A DNA stretch of 64,000 nt from G965197555 sp965197555. Lineage in GTDB: Bacteria; Chloroflexota; Dehalococcoidia; Lucifugimonadales; UBA3495. Position 1 is the first letter of the stretch. Each line of letters starts with the position of its first letter. The translations under genes and the position numbers were made by a program. Positions 53,697-61,167 of the stretch are shown here, in pieces. The notes beneath the pieces are model-generated. The model made no database searches and was not told where the DNA came from. It worked only from the letters and a program-made list of their open reading frames with translations. The stretch covers positions 1,922,001 to 1,986,000 of the forward strand of contig OZ240213.1 in assembly GCA_965197555.1 (NCBI GenBank), in the 5' to 3' direction.

Positions 53697-54428
53697 GTGA
53701 AGACAGAGACGACCCCTGCTTTTTACGCTCTGGGAGGCGCCGGGGGTTGGAGGGAATACGTCAACCTGCTCCACCTTCCGTATACGGTTTGGCACTTGAG
53801 CTACGTGGTCCTTGGCGCCGCCATCGCCCCAACTATCCACTTGGACCGTCTGCTGATTACTCTTGCGGCCTTCTTCCTAGCGGTGGGTATCAGCTCCCAC
53901 GCCCTGGATGAATTGAATGGGAGACCTCTGGGGACAAGGATACCCAAGCCGGTACTCCTAGCTCTTGGGTTGATTCCCCTCTTAATAGCTGTGTCATTGG
54001 GTATAGGGGCCAGCTTGATGGGTGCGATGTCGATCCTCCCCTTTGTAGTATTCGGTGGGTTTATCGTGGTAGCGTACACCCTGGGTTTGTGGAAGGAGCG
54101 GTTCCACTCCGACTTCTGGTTTGCCTTCGCCTGGGGGGCGTTCCCGGTCCTCGCGTCCTATTGGATCAACTCTCCGGCTTTCCATCCATCTGTGGTACTT
54201 CTGGCCGCTGGTTGCTTGATTCTCAGTCTAGCCCAACGCACTCTCAGCACCCAGGTACGCACCATCAGAAGACAGGCAGTCGGGGTCGAAGGGGCTATGG
54301 AACTGAGGAATGGCAAGCGAGTTGTCCTCGACGGGCCAGCACTGTTGGCGGCACCGGAGCGGGCGTTGGCGCTTTTGAGCCTGGCTGTGCCGGTCTTGGC
54401 CATAAGTGTCCTGACATACCGGCTCTGA
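53697..54428 (+). CDS. UbiA family prenyltransferase-like membrane protein
   Basis: The protein has 243 residues with seven or so membrane helices. The aspartate motif near residues 65-75 reads SHALDELNGRPLGTRI, a variant of the first Asp-rich motif of UbiA enzymes; the second motif is hard to recognise. GTG 53697 is chosen because AAGGAG stands four bases upstream. Between a UbiE-type methyltransferase and an epimerase it may attach a prenyl chain or act on another polyprenyl lipid; the acceptor is unknown. Confidence 0.7.
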   Translation: MKTETTPAFYALGGAGGWREYVNLLHLPYTVWHLSYVVLGAAIAPTIHLDRLLITLAAFFLAVGISSHALDELNGRPLGTRIPKPVLLALGLIPLLIAVSLGIGASLMGAMSILPFVVFGGFIVVAYTLGLWKERFHSDFWFAFAWGAFPVLASYWINSPAFHPSVVLLAAGCLILSLAQRTLSTQVRTIRRQAVGVEGAMELRNGKRVVLDGPALLAAPERALALLSLAVPVLAISVLTYRL

Positions 54429-54472
54429 CCGCGCTCCATATTCAGCGTCGCGCATCATGAAATCCAATCGCT

Positions 54473-55390
54473 ATGGATAATCCTGAGACGGCCGTCGTCA
54501 CCGGCGCCTTTGGCTACACCGGGAGCTACATAGCCGACCGGCTCCTCGATGCTGGCTTTGAGGTCAAGACACTCACTAGCCACCCTAACCGGCCCAGCCC
54601 AAACCGACGCCGAATCAAAACAGCTCCTTTCAATTTCGACAATCCTGCACAACTCACCAGGGAGCTGGGGGGCACAGGGACTCTGTACAACACCTACTGG
54701 ATCCGTGTTGCGCGGGGAGCGCTTACCTTCCAACGGGCTGTGGAACATTCCCTGACCCTGATACGAGCGGCAAGGGATGCCGGTGTGCGGCGCATTGTCC
54801 ACCTGAGCATCGCCAATCCGGACGAGACATCACCACTTCCCTACTACAGCGGAAAGGCTCAGGTGGAGCGGGCCGTGATCGATTCGGGTATACCCTACTC
54901 CATTCTTCGGCCAACCGTGGTCTTTGGTCCCCAGGACATTCTTATTAACAACATCGCCTGGGCGCTCCGGCGGTTACCGGCTTTTTTCATTCCAGGGTCG
55001 GGTGACTACCTCCTCCAGCCGGTCTTCGTTGAAGACCTGGCTGATCTGGCCGTACAGACGGGCATGCGCCAAGACAACATCACCACCGATGCAGTGGGCC
55101 CAGAGATTTATACGTTTCGGGAATTGGTGGGCTATTTGGCCGATGCAACGGGCAGCGCAGCGAGAATCGTAAGAACGCCCCCGTCGCTGGCGCTGGCCGC
55201 CGCACAGGCCGTCGGGTTCTTGGTTCGAGACGTAATGTTGACGAAGGATGAGTTGAAGGGACTGATGTCCAACCTGCTAGTGTCTCATGGGCCCGCCACT
55301 TGCCAGACTAAATTCAGCGAATGGCTGAGTCAGCACGCCGAATCCATCGGCACCAGGTACGCTTCGGAGTTGAATCGCCACTATCGGTAA
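54473..55390 (+). CDS. NAD(P)-binding epimerase/NmrA-like protein
   Basis: This 305-residue atypical short-chain dehydrogenase has the Rossmann motif VTGAFGYTGSYIADRLL and a YxxxK-like YYSGKAQVE. SILRPTVVFGPQDILINNIA and PVFVEDLADLAV resemble the complex I-associated NDUFA9 and NmrA-type proteins. A quinone- or complex I-related function is possible from family and neighbours but is an inference. Confidence 0.75.
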   Translation: MDNPETAVVTGAFGYTGSYIADRLLDAGFEVKTLTSHPNRPSPNRRRIKTAPFNFDNPAQLTRELGGTGTLYNTYWIRVARGALTFQRAVEHSLTLIRAARDAGVRRIVHLSIANPDETSPLPYYSGKAQVERAVIDSGIPYSILRPTVVFGPQDILINNIAWALRRLPAFFIPGSGDYLLQPVFVEDLADLAVQTGMRQDNITTDAVGPEIYTFRELVGYLADATGSAARIVRTPPSLALAAAQAVGFLVRDVMLTKDELKGLMSNLLVSHGPATCQTKFSEWLSQHAESIGTRYASELNRHYR

Positions 55391-55430
55391 TGGAGCCTGT
55401 TGCGAGCTTAGCGCTATAGGTCAAGGCGCG

Positions 55431-55439
55431 TGCTAAAAT
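55431..55439 (+). promoter_or_regulatory. Extended -10 promoter of selA
   Basis: TGCTAAAAT lies 31 bases before the selA start; no good -35 is visible. Confidence 0.45.
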
Positions 55440-55469
55440 ACATCTTGCTCTAATTACCGGACTGCGCAC

Positions 55470-56879
55470 GTGGCCGAAATGCAATTTCGTAACTTGCCCA
55501 GCGTGGACAAAGTCATGGCCGTCGACTCCATAGTGACGCTGGCGGCTAATTACCAGCGGGAATGGCTAGTTGACTTGGTGCGCCACCAGTTGGAGCAGGC
55601 CAGGGGCAAGATAAGGCAAGGAAGCAGCGCTCCTGACGCGGAGCACTTGGCGGCAGCGGTCTGCGAGCAGGTCAGATATGCTTCCCAAGTGGACCCCCGG
55701 CCGGTCATTAATGCCACCGGGGTTATCATACACACCAACTTGGGCCGCGCTCCGCTGAGCCATTCCGCCACCCTAGCGATGTTGGCCGCCGCCCAGGGCT
55801 ATTCCAACCTGGAACTGGACCTAAACACCGGGCGCCGTGGGTCGCGCCAAGCGCACCTGCAATCTCTGGTCCGGCAGTTAACCGGGGCTGAGGCCGCTCT
55901 GGCGGTCAACAATAATGCCTCGGCGGTGCTACTCGGGCTGTCCGCCTTGGCGGTGGGCAAGGACGTGATCGTTTCCCGGGGGGAGGCGGTGGAGATCGGA
56001 GGTGGCTTCCGAATTCCTGACGTTCTTCTTCAGAGTGGCGCCAATCTAGTGGATGTGGGAACGACCAACAGGACTTACCTGCGAGACTACGAAAACGCTA
56101 TCACAGAAAACGCAGGAGCCTTGTTGAAAGTGCATGCCAGTAATTTTAGAGTGGAGGGCTTCACCGCAGAAGTCGAGGCCCAAGAGCTGGTTGCACTCGG
56201 ACAGAGGCAAAGCATCCCCGTGTTACACGATGTGGGGAGCGGTTGCTTGTTGGATACTCAGAATTACGGCCTAGCCCACGAGCCAACACCCCAGGAGAGC
56301 ATTGCCGCAGGGGTGGGCTTGGTGTTCTTCTCGGGTGATAAGCTCCTAGGAGGGCCCCAGGCGGGGATCGTGGCAGGCAGCAAAGAGCTGATCGGACGGC
56401 TGGAGCGCCATCCACTAGCTAGGGCGGTACGGATCGATAAAGTGAGCCTCGCAGGATTGACTGCTACGCTGCTGCATTATTTGCGTCAGGAACAGGAGGA
56501 AGAAATCCCCATCTGGCGCATGATCTCAAAGAGCGAGGAATCCATAAAGGGCCGAGCCAGCGAATGGTGTTCTTCCATTAGCTCCGGGAACTCCGGTAGC
56601 TCCGGGCACTCCGGAGGTTCCGGCTGTAGCGTAGAGCCCAGCTTGTCCGCAGTGGGAGGCGGAAGTCTTCCCGGCGAGACCCTATCTACCTGGGTGGTGT
56701 CTCTAAGTTGCGAGGGCGTCTTGGGTGGCGCGGAGGAGGTGATGCGAAAGCTGCGCAGCGCCGATCCTCCAGTGGTGGCCCGCATTGAAGGTAACCGGGT
56801 GCTGCTTGATCCCAGGACCGTTCTGCCGGAAGAGGAGGCTTCGTTGATCTCAGCCGTAAAGTTAGCGGTGCTCCCTTGA
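55470..56879 (+). CDS. selA: Selenocysteine synthase SelA
   Basis: This 469-residue PLP enzyme converts seryl-tRNA(Sec) to selenocysteinyl-tRNA(Sec). Family segments are VINATGVIIHTNLGRAPLS, NNNASAVLLGLSALA and the PLP lysine K291 in FFSGDKLLGGPQAG. Between residues 367 and 390 it has a low-complexity Ser/Gly stretch (SSISSGNSGSSGHSGGSGCS) not typical of the family. No selB, selD or tRNA-Sec is recognisable in the window, so those parts must be elsewhere if the pathway works. Start may be GTG 55470 or ATG 55479. Confidence 0.92.
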   Translation: MAEMQFRNLPSVDKVMAVDSIVTLAANYQREWLVDLVRHQLEQARGKIRQGSSAPDAEHLAAAVCEQVRYASQVDPRPVINATGVIIHTNLGRAPLSHSATLAMLAAAQGYSNLELDLNTGRRGSRQAHLQSLVRQLTGAEAALAVNNNASAVLLGLSALAVGKDVIVSRGEAVEIGGGFRIPDVLLQSGANLVDVGTTNRTYLRDYENAITENAGALLKVHASNFRVEGFTAEVEAQELVALGQRQSIPVLHDVGSGCLLDTQNYGLAHEPTPQESIAAGVGLVFFSGDKLLGGPQAGIVAGSKELIGRLERHPLARAVRIDKVSLAGLTATLLHYLRQEQEEEIPIWRMISKSEESIKGRASEWCSSISSGNSGSSGHSGGSGCSVEPSLSAVGGGSLPGETLSTWVVSLSCEGVLGGAEEVMRKLRSADPPVVARIEGNRVLLDPRTVLPEEEASLISAVKLAVLP

Positions 56880-56954
56880 GCCTCGACCCAAGACCCCAAG
56901 CGGCTTCCGCTACCGTCCGGGCAATAGCTGGTTCCAGCCACCAAGCTTGGTTGG

Positions 56955-57719
56955 ATGAAGTTGACTGATTATCTGTTAGTTCATGGAGCAGGCCAAGGCG
57001 CTTGGAGTTGGGGCCGGGTGTGGGGTCACATGACTGTACCTCAGGAGCATCCTCCCCGGTTGTACGCGCGCCGCCGCGCCAACCGGGTTTACACTTTGGA
57101 CCTACCGGGCCATGGGGCCGATGCCGACGGAGATACCGGCGATGTCGGGTTGGAGGAGTGCGTTCACTCGATAAAACGGACAGTGGAACGGGAGGGCCTG
57201 AAGGACTTGGTATTGGTCGGGCACGGGTCTTTTGGGAGCCTTCTCCTCCAGGCGGCGTCCGAGTTGCCCCAGCCTTCGAAGCGAGTGGTCTTGGTGGCTG
57301 GCATTCTACCTGCGGCGCAGCGGTCCATTATCAGTGCTCTGCCGCAAAGAGCGCGCACCGCGTTCTGGATACTGAGTACAATGAGTAGGCTTTTCGGCCG
57401 GGATTTGAAATTCCCTCAGTCTGTAATTCGCGGCCATTTGTGCAACGGTATGGACCCCATGGAGGTCGTACGGTTTCTGGGGTTTTTCGGCGCCGTCGCC
57501 ACCCGGGTACTAACCACCAAGGTTGACTTGGACGATGTCACCTTGACTTGTCCTTTGACCTATGTGGTCCTGACTCAGGACAAGGTGTTGCCAGTGGAAC
57601 TGCAGGAGCGCATGGCAGTACGAGTACCTGGGGCAGAGCTGGTATTCATTGACTCATGCCACCAGGTAATGCTGGATAAACCCAAGGAATTGGCCGACGT
57701 CTTGCTAGCCTACGCCTGA
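56955..57719 (+). CDS. Alpha/beta hydrolase, esterase/hydroxynitrile lyase-like
   Basis: The protein has 254 residues. LLVHGAGQGAWSWGRV, the later TQDKVLP (acid) and SCHQVMLDKPKELADVL (catalytic histidine) match the plant-type esterase/hydroxynitrile lyase group. The nucleophile elbow reads LVGHGSFGSLL rather than GHSFGG, so serine 92 is displaced by one inserted glycine and its function is uncertain. An insert of about 15 residues (residues 28-43) follows the first helix. Substrate is unknown. Confidence 0.7.
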   Translation: MKLTDYLLVHGAGQGAWSWGRVWGHMTVPQEHPPRLYARRRANRVYTLDLPGHGADADGDTGDVGLEECVHSIKRTVEREGLKDLVLVGHGSFGSLLLQAASELPQPSKRVVLVAGILPAAQRSIISALPQRARTAFWILSTMSRLFGRDLKFPQSVIRGHLCNGMDPMEVVRFLGFFGAVATRVLTTKVDLDDVTLTCPLTYVVLTQDKVLPVELQERMAVRVPGAELVFIDSCHQVMLDKPKELADVLLAYA

Positions 57720-58101
57720 TCGCCGGGAATAACGTGACCGCTAGCTGTCTGGTCCCATTGGCAGGCCCAGTTATGCTGGGCGTTGGACTAAGCCTTGTTA
57801 ACGGTTCTGAGCGTCCTAGTGATATTTCTGCTGAGTTCGGCGGTACGGCTCGACCTTCACGCTAACCATTCTTCTCAATCGGAGAAGGGCCAGTCCCTGT
57901 TCTTTAAGCAGGGTGAGGCCGGAACAGGGTGCTACCTCCTCGATTTAATGGGGTTCTAATAGCCAGGTCGGGGCTCGCCGCAATTGCCGCAAACGTCTCG
58001 AAGCGGACCGTTATTATGACCGCACTTCCAACCGGCACTCAAGGTCAACCTCTCCTTCTTTGTCGATCCCCGGACTTCTCTCTTCCTCGTTAAGAACCCG
58101 G
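57720..58101. other. Intergenic region with hairpins
   Basis: About 380 bases without a gene between the hydrolase and groEL tails. A GCCCAG-TTATG-CTGGGC hairpin at 57765-57781 may terminate the hydrolase transcript. CCCTGTTC at 57895-57902 can pair with either CAGGG (57909-57913) or GAACAGGG (57922-57929), giving two exclusive foldings. I saw no tRNA or known RNA family here. Confidence 0.4.
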
Positions 58102-59727
58102 CTAGAACCCAGGTGGGTGGGCGTGCCCATGCCCGTGCCCGTCGGCCGCCTTCTGTTTCTGCTCGGTAATGAGGGACTCGGTGGTTAGAATCATGGCAGC
58201 TACACTGGCCGCGTTTTCCAGAGCAGTGCGCGCTACTTTGGTCGGGTCAATAATGCCTTGGGTCACCATGTCGCAGTATTGATTGCTCCGGGCGTCGAAG
58301 CCGTAGGTCTGGGAAGCGTTGCTCCGCACGGTGTCAACTATTATCGCTCCCTCTTCTCCTGCGTTGGTAGCAATGATCCGAAGCGGCTCTTCGAGCGCTT
58401 CCTTGAGCATGGATTTGGCGACGGCTTCCTCTCTGGTCAGGTCCAGGTTTTCCAGGACCGACAGACTTCTAATGTAGGCGACCCCACCCCCTGGGACGAC
58501 CCCCTCTTCCACTGCAGCGCGAGTGGCTGACAGACCGTCTTCCACCCGTTGCTTGCGCTCCTTCAGCTCGGGTTCCGTGGCTGCCCCCACTTTGATTACA
58601 GCCACGCCGCCCGACAGTTTGGCGAGACGTTCCTGTAGCTTTTCCTTGTCGTATTCGGATGTTGTCTCATCGATGAGTACCCTGATTTGTTCCTCTCGGG
58701 CCTTGATTAGGTCTTCGGAACCCCTGCCCTCAACTATCGTAGTCTTGTCTTTGTTGGACTCTACTCTCCGGGCCTGTCCCAAGTCCTCGATTGTCGTTTG
58801 GTCAAGTCTTCGGCCCTGCTCCTCGGAAATGACCTGCCCGCCGGTGACGATAGCGATGTCTTCCAACATTGCCTTGCGCCGATCACCGAATCCGGGTGCT
58901 TTGACTGCCAGGCAGTTGAACGCCCCCCTCATCTTGTTAACAACAAGGACCGCTAGGGCTTCGCTGTCCACGTCCTCGGCTACTATCACCAGGCCCCTGG
59001 AAACTTGCAATACCCTCTCCAGCAATGGTACCAACTCGGTGACCGCGGAGATCTTTTTGTCCGTGACCAGAATCAGGGGATTCTCCACCACCGTTTCCAT
59101 CCGTTCCGGATTGGTAACGAAGTAGGGGCTGATGTAACCCCGGTCAAAGTTCATTCCTTCTACAAACTCAGTCTCCGAGAGAATCCCTTTCCCCTCTTCC
59201 ACTGTGATTACCCCATCCTGGCCCACTTGGTCCATGGTGTTACCAATGATGTCGCCGATCTCTGCGTCATTGGCGGAAATAGCAGCCACTTGGGCCATCC
59301 GGTCTTTGCCTTCCACGGGGGTTGAGATGTTTGATAGCTCCGCTACGATGGCGCTTACTCCCTTATCAATTCCGCGCTTGATGGCCATGGGGTCGGCACC
59401 AGCAGCAACATTCTTCATCCCCTCCCGCACCAGGATTTGGGCAATGATTGTCGAAGTGGTGGTGCCATCGCCTGCAACGTCATTGGTTTTACTGGCTGCT
59501 TGCTTTATTAGCTGTGCTCCCATGTTCTCGAAGGGGTTTGGCAAGTCGATCTCTTTCGCGATGTTCACTCCGTCGTTGGTAACGGTGGGCGCCCCCCATT
59601 TTTTCTCAAGCACCACGTTCTGGCCCTTCGGTCCCAGAGTCAGCCTGACCGCCTCGGCTACTGTGTCCACCCCGCGCATCAGAGAACTCCGCGCTTCTTC
59701 TTCGCGAACGATTTCTTTAGCAGGCAT
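58102..59727 (-). CDS. groEL: Chaperonin GroEL
   Basis: This 541-residue chaperonin forms the protein-folding ring. It has LGPKGQNVVLEKKWGAPTVTN, AGDGTTTSTIIAQILVREGM (ATP site), the apical domain and VVPGGGVAYIRS. The C-terminus ends in a His-rich stretch (GHGHGHAHPPGF) instead of Gly-Gly-Met repeats. AGGAGG precedes ATG 59727. No groES is adjacent, and this copy is transcribed alone. Confidence 0.95.
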   Translation of the reverse strand: MPAKEIVREEEARSSLMRGVDTVAEAVRLTLGPKGQNVVLEKKWGAPTVTNDGVNIAKEIDLPNPFENMGAQLIKQAASKTNDVAGDGTTTSTIIAQILVREGMKNVAAGADPMAIKRGIDKGVSAIVAELSNISTPVEGKDRMAQVAAISANDAEIGDIIGNTMDQVGQDGVITVEEGKGILSETEFVEGMNFDRGYISPYFVTNPERMETVVENPLILVTDKKISAVTELVPLLERVLQVSRGLVIVAEDVDSEALAVLVVNKMRGAFNCLAVKAPGFGDRRKAMLEDIAIVTGGQVISEEQGRRLDQTTIEDLGQARRVESNKDKTTIVEGRGSEDLIKAREEQIRVLIDETTSEYDKEKLQERLAKLSGGVAVIKVGAATEPELKERKQRVEDGLSATRAAVEEGVVPGGGVAYIRSLSVLENLDLTREEAVAKSMLKEALEEPLRIIATNAGEEGAIIVDTVRSNASQTYGFDARSNQYCDMVTQGIIDPTKVARTALENAASVAAMILTTESLITEQKQKAADGHGHGHAHPPGF

Positions 59728-59780
59728 CTTAGAAATTCCTCCTCAGCTTTGCGTTGTCGATGGTCTCGTGTCCTGGATTT

Positions 59781-59806
59781 AGACTCGTTGAAACCCCAGC
59801 GAGTCT
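59781..59806. promoter_or_regulatory. Inverted repeat upstream of groEL, possible operator
   Basis: AGACTCG and CGAGTCT are separated by 12 bases, about 55 bases upstream of groEL, with matching T and A extensions outside. The layout is like a heat-shock operator, but the sequence is not the CIRCE consensus (TTAGCACTC-N9-GAGTGCTAA). Confidence 0.4.
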
Positions 59807-59930
59807 GAAACGAATGCAAGGGCAATCGGGCATACAGGGTCCAGTCGGCCTGTCACCGCTTGGATTCAAGGATAAATGGGAGCCTTGCGACGGTCAAGAG
59901 GGTTTCCCAAGGCAATCGGCTGGGAGCCTA

Positions 59931-59939
59931 TGCTAGACT
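59931..59939 (+). promoter_or_regulatory. Extended -10 promoter, predicted leaderless start of the endonuclease Q gene
   Basis: TGCTAGACT ends six bases before ATG 59946, so transcription should begin at or next to the start codon. No ribosome-binding site precedes the ATG. Confidence 0.5.
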
Positions 59940-59945
59940 GCCGGC

Positions 59946-61166
59946 ATGAGCTATGCCGCCGACCTACACCTCCATTCCCCTTATGCCTATGCATGTAGCA
60001 AGAACCTTACGTTGGAGACCACTACCACTTGGGCAAAGCTGAAAGGCATAGGCTTGCTGGTTTCGGCCGATTTCACCCACCCGGCTTGGCGCCAGGAGTT
60101 GGGAGAGAAGCTGGTTCCCGTCGACTATGGGCTTTTCCGGTTCAATGACGTCCACTTCATCTTGGGCACGGAAGTCAGCTGCGTGTATCAACAAGGCGGC
60201 CGATCCCGCAGAGTGCACCTACTGGTGTATGCTCCCGACTTTGAGACAGTGGACCTGCTGATCGAGAGGTTGTCCCTCGGCAAGCATAAACTGGGGTCAG
60301 ATGGACGGCCCACTTTGCGAATGTCCGCCAGAGATTTCACTGCCATGGCTCTGGACACCAACCCAAAATGTATAGTCATACCCGCTCACGTGTGGACTCC
60401 TTGGTTTGGAATGCTTGGTTCCAAGTCGGGTTTCGACAGCTTGGACGAGTGCTTTCTAGACATGACGGGCCACATCAATGCCCTGGAAACTGGGCTGTCC
60501 AGCGATCCTGCCATGATGTGGCCCATTGCCGAATTGGCTTCCAAGACCATTGTGTCATTTTCCGATGCACATTCTCCTCAGAAGCTAGGTCGGGAGTTGA
60601 CTGTACTTTGTGGGGAGCCCAGCTTCGATGGCCTGGCCGAAGCTTTGTCTGAGCAGAAAGTCGCTTACACAGTGGAGTTCTACCCCGAGGAGGGGAAGTA
60701 CCATTTCAGTGGCCATCGCAAGTGCGGGGTCCGGCATTCTCCAGAGGACACCGACCAACTAGGTGGCCGCTGCCCCGAGTGTGGGCGACCCCTGACTTTG
60801 GGGGTGTTACACCGGGTTCACGCGATAGCTGGAGGACGAGAGGTTTCTACGGCCGGGCCCGGGGGGTTCGTTAAAAGCTGGGAGGACCGGCCGCCATTTA
60901 TTCGGCTGGTACCCCTCCAGGAAATCATTGCCGAAACTCTGGGGCAGGGACCCACCACCCGACGGGTGTTGCGGGAATACCATCGGATTGTGGAGGAATT
61001 GGGCGGGGAATTGAAGGTGCTGTTGGAGTCCAGCCAACAGGATCTTTACGACTTGGCCGGTGAACGGATGGCCGAGGCAATCTTGAGAGCCAGGGTAGGG
61101 GAGGTCCAGGTTGATCCAGGCTACGATGGCGTCTTCGGCACAGTGCGTATCTGGCCCGATGAGTAG
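59946..61166 (+). CDS. Endonuclease Q-like PHP-domain protein
   Basis: The protein has 406 residues. The N-terminal PHP domain has metal ligands in ADLHLHSPYAYA (H8, H10), SADFTHPAW and FSDAHSP. Residues 258-285 form a zinc finger (CGVRHS ... CPECGRP). The C-terminal segment has RVHAIAGG and helical repeats. This order matches endonuclease Q, which nicks DNA 5' to uracil, hypoxanthine and abasic sites and is best known from Thermococcales and methanogens, with some bacterial members. Its likely role here is repair of deaminated bases. Confidence 0.85.
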   Translation: MSYAADLHLHSPYAYACSKNLTLETTTTWAKLKGIGLLVSADFTHPAWRQELGEKLVPVDYGLFRFNDVHFILGTEVSCVYQQGGRSRRVHLLVYAPDFETVDLLIERLSLGKHKLGSDGRPTLRMSARDFTAMALDTNPKCIVIPAHVWTPWFGMLGSKSGFDSLDECFLDMTGHINALETGLSSDPAMMWPIAELASKTIVSFSDAHSPQKLGRELTVLCGEPSFDGLAEALSEQKVAYTVEFYPEEGKYHFSGHRKCGVRHSPEDTDQLGGRCPECGRPLTLGVLHRVHAIAGGREVSTAGPGGFVKSWEDRPPFIRLVPLQEIIAETLGQGPTTRRVLREYHRIVEELGGELKVLLESSQQDLYDLAGERMAEAILRARVGEVQVDPGYDGVFGTVRIWPDE

Positions 61167-61167
61167 A

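Noticed and set aside
57720..58101. tRNA-Sec beside selA
   Set aside because: No long acceptor and variable arm with a TCA anticodon could be folded in this region.
59781..59806. CIRCE element
   Set aside because: The inverted repeat has a different sequence and a 12-base spacer instead of TTAGCACTC-N9-GAGTGCTAA; kept only as a possible operator.
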